Positions 62,429 through 64,000 of a stretch of DNA of 64,000 nucleotides are shown piece by piece. Origin of the DNA: SSF26 sp037443945 (lineage in GTDB: Bacteria; Chloroflexota; Anaerolineae; J102). A program made the translations under genes and the position numbers. The stretch lies in assembly GCA_037443945.1 (NCBI GenBank), contig JBBINH010000013.1:1-64000 (forward strand), given 5' to 3'. The notes beneath the pieces are model-generated. The model made no database searches. It was not told the origin of the DNA and saw only the letters and a list, made by a program, of their open reading frames with translations. The first letter of the stretch is position 1, and each line of letters begins with the position of its first letter.

Positions 62429-62463
62429 TTGGGTTTTGTCGGGATTCCCTGTATAATCCCGAC
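62429..62463 (+). promoter_or_regulatory. mreB: mreB promoter overlapped by a palindrome
   Basis: TTGGGT (62429-62434), a 17-bp spacer and perfect TATAAT (62452-62457). A perfect 9-bp inverted repeat, GTCGGGATT (62438-62446) and AATCCCGAC (62455-62463), covers the spacer and -10 and is followed by GTTTTT. It could be an operator or a second terminator for atp read-through. Confidence 0.6.
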
Positions 62464-62497
62464 GTTTTTCCACTTTTGCGAACCAGGCCTTTCTTCC

Positions 62498-63502
62498 ATG
62501 TTCGAGAAACAAATCGGCATTGATCTCGGCACCGTCAACGTGCTCATGTATGTGCGCGGCAAAGGCGTTGTCCTCCAGGAGCCCAGCGTAGTGGCCATTT
62601 CGGTACGGGATAACCGGATCGTGGCCGTAGGCAAGGAGGCGGCCGAGATGATCGGCCGTGTACCCGAGAGCATCGAAGTCGCCCGGCCTGTACGCGATGG
62701 CGTCATTGCCGATTACGCCGTCACGGAGAGCATGCTGCGCCACCTCATCCGTCGCGTGGTCGGCCGCAACCCGATCCTGCGACCTCAGATCATGATGAGC
62801 GCCCCCAAAGGCGTTACCAGCGTCGAACGCCGGGCCGTGTACGACGCCGCCGTTCAGGCCGGTGCCAAAGAGGCTTATCTCATCCCCGAACCGCTGGCCG
62901 CGGCCCTGGGTGCCGGCCTGCCCATCCACACACCTACCGGCAATATGGTCGTGGACATCGGCGGCGGCACCAGCGAAGCCGCCGTCATCTCCATGTACGA
63001 TATCGTGGTCTGGAGCAGTGTGCGTGTGGGCGGGCTGCGCATCGACCAGGCCATCATCAACTACATCCGCAAAAAGTACAACCTGATTATCGGCGAACAG
63101 ACGGCCGAAGACATCAAAATCCAGATCGGTTCGGCCCTACCTTTGCAAGACCCGCTCACCCTCGAGGTGCGCGGCCGCGATCAGGTCGCCGGGCTACCCA
63201 AGACCATCGTTGTTAGCTCCGATGAAGTCACCGAGGCCATCGGCGAACCCATCCAGGCCATTGTCGGTGCCGTGCGCCAGACGTTGGAAAAAACACCCCC
63301 GGAGCTGGCCGCCGACATCATCGACCGGGGCATTGTGCTGACCGGGGGCGGGGCTCAATTGCGCCACATGGACCAATTGCTTGTCCGCGAGACCGGTGTA
63401 CCCTGTTTCGTCGCCGAAAATCCCATCGCCTGTGTGGCCATCGGCGCCGGCAGGGCGTTGGAAAACCTGGAGGTCATGCGCCGCTTTCTGCCCCCCATTT
63501 GA
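62498..63502 (+). CDS. mreB: Rod shape-determining protein MreB
   Basis: A 334-residue bacterial actin. Nucleotide-binding motifs are IGIDLGTVNVLMYVRGKG, VVDIGGGTSEAAVIS and IVLTGGGAQLRHMD; EPLAAALGAGLPI and APKGVTSVERRAV are typical. It forms membrane-bound filaments that direct side-wall synthesis, so a rod or filament cell shape is likely. The ATG at 62498 is set by the promoter. mreC and mreD do not follow; the next gene is on the other strand. Confidence 0.95.
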   Translation: MFEKQIGIDLGTVNVLMYVRGKGVVLQEPSVVAISVRDNRIVAVGKEAAEMIGRVPESIEVARPVRDGVIADYAVTESMLRHLIRRVVGRNPILRPQIMMSAPKGVTSVERRAVYDAAVQAGAKEAYLIPEPLAAALGAGLPIHTPTGNMVVDIGGGTSEAAVISMYDIVVWSSVRVGGLRIDQAIINYIRKKYNLIIGEQTAEDIKIQIGSALPLQDPLTLEVRGRDQVAGLPKTIVVSSDEVTEAIGEPIQAIVGAVRQTLEKTPPELAADIIDRGIVLTGGGAQLRHMDQLLVRETGVPCFVAENPIACVAIGAGRALENLEVMRRFLPPI

Positions 63503-63523
63503 ACAACCACCCGGCCGCGCAAC

Positions 63524-64000
63524 CTATCCGGCCACGGGGAGGCTGAAGAAGAAGGTCGTGCCCTTGCCCGGTTCGCTTTGCAGCCATACCTCGCCGCCGT
63601 GGGCCTCGATCAGGGCTTTGACCAGATAAAGACCCAACCCCACGCCTTGAGTGCTGCGGCGGAGTCCCGACTCGACCCGGTAAAAACGTTCGAACACGTT
63701 GCGCTGCTCCTCGGGGGGAATGCCGATCCCGGTATCGGCCACATAGCCGATCACACGATGGTCGTCTTGCCAGGCACCGACCCGGATCAGACCGCTGCCC
63801 GGTGAATACTTGATGGCGTTGCTGAGCAAGTTATCGAGGACTTGTCGGATGCGCTTCTCATCCCCACGGACCAGGGGCAGATCGGCCGGGAAATCGAGCT
63901 CGAAACGGTGGGATGGGGCTTGGGTGCGAAAGCGCTCAACGGCCGTCTTGGCCAAGAGCGCCAGGTTCACCTCCTCAAGGTCGAGCTGCAGCGCACCGGC
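63524..64000 (-). CDS. Sensor histidine kinase, C-terminal part (runs off the window)
   Basis: The visible 158 residues are the ATPase domain. N box QVLDNLLSNAIKYSP, G1 DTGIGIP, F box FERFYR and G2 GVGLGLYLV are intact. The frame continues to base 64000 as LQLDLEEVNLALLA, the usual link after the dimerisation helix, so the 5' part with the phospho-accepting His and sensor is outside. The protein autophosphorylates and passes phosphate to a response regulator. Convergent with mreB, 21 bp away. Confidence 0.92.
   Translation of the reverse strand, partial: AGALQLDLEEVNLALLAKTAVERFRTQAPSHRFELDFPADLPLVRGDEKRIRQVLDNLLSNAIKYSPGSGLIRVGAWQDDHRVIGYVADTGIGIPPEEQRNVFERFYRVESGLRRSTQGVGLGLYLVKALIEAHGGEVWLQSEPGKGTTFFFSLPVAG

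Overview
The window is 64 kb of GC-rich bacterial chromosome with dense genes, many 1-26 bp overlaps and few long gaps. Gene content points to a member of the Chloroflexota (Anaerolineae, Caldilineae or Ardenticatenia-like), probably a facultative anaerobe. The clues are a sortase and lipoproteins, a MoxR/VWA pair, a fused MoeA/substrate-binding protein, pyruvate and 2-oxoacid ferredoxin oxidoreductases, a cytochrome cd1 nitrite reductase, and a B-family heme-copper enzyme. This placement is inference from gene content, not from a marker-gene tree. No rRNA, tRNA, CRISPR array or complete insertion sequence was seen.

Layout. 1-14.0 kb: housekeeping and repair genes (sortase, MaoC-like hydratase, methyltransferase, MFS exporter, ETF-quinone-type Fe-S oxidoreductase, PolX, Fpg, MoeA fusion, cupin, a broken ring-cleaving-dioxygenase-like gene, Nudix). 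14.1-21.1 kb: a domesticated transposase DNA-binding domain behind three 21-bp repeats, an alpha-oxoamine synthase, argG with an apparent arginine attenuator, and a minus-strand asd/HAD/DUF1015 operon. 21.4-26.5 kb: polyprenyl synthase, glycosyltransferase, coiled-coil protein and SelB. 26.6-37.8 kb: a respiratory island made of a lipoprotein cytochrome c, a small membrane subunit, a CuA subunit, a B-family heme-copper subunit I that lacks the active-site tyrosine, a three-module NirS, a TauE/DsbD_2-type membrane protein, a CcoI-like copper ATPase, and a cytochrome b/ferredoxin/FlpD fusion. 38.0-55.0 kb: nifJ with a dihydroorotate-dehydrogenase-like partner, the MoxR/VWA group, korAB and assorted oxidoreductases. 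55.0-62.4 kb: the complete F1Fo ATP synthase operon closed by a terminator. 62.4-64 kb: mreB and the 3' part of a sensor kinase.

How they fit. The NirS and the tyrosine-less heme-copper enzyme sit in one operon-like run and would reduce nitrite to NO and then NO to N2O; the copper ATPase would load CuA/CuB. Electrons could enter from the quinone pool through the cytochrome b/FlpD fusion and the ETF-quinone-type oxidoreductase, while NifJ and KorAB supply reduced ferredoxin. The ATP synthase uses the resulting proton gradient.

The strongest leads are (1) an argG leader with a consensus promoter, a start codon at the predicted transcription start, a 19-residue peptide with four consecutive arginine codons and a terminator hairpin; (2) the tyrosine-to-glutamine heme-copper enzyme beside NirS, a candidate NO reductase; (3) a pair of structured intergenic elements that look like a non-coding RNA family; (4) the cytochrome b/ferredoxin/FlpD and cupredoxin/cytochrome c/NirS fusions.
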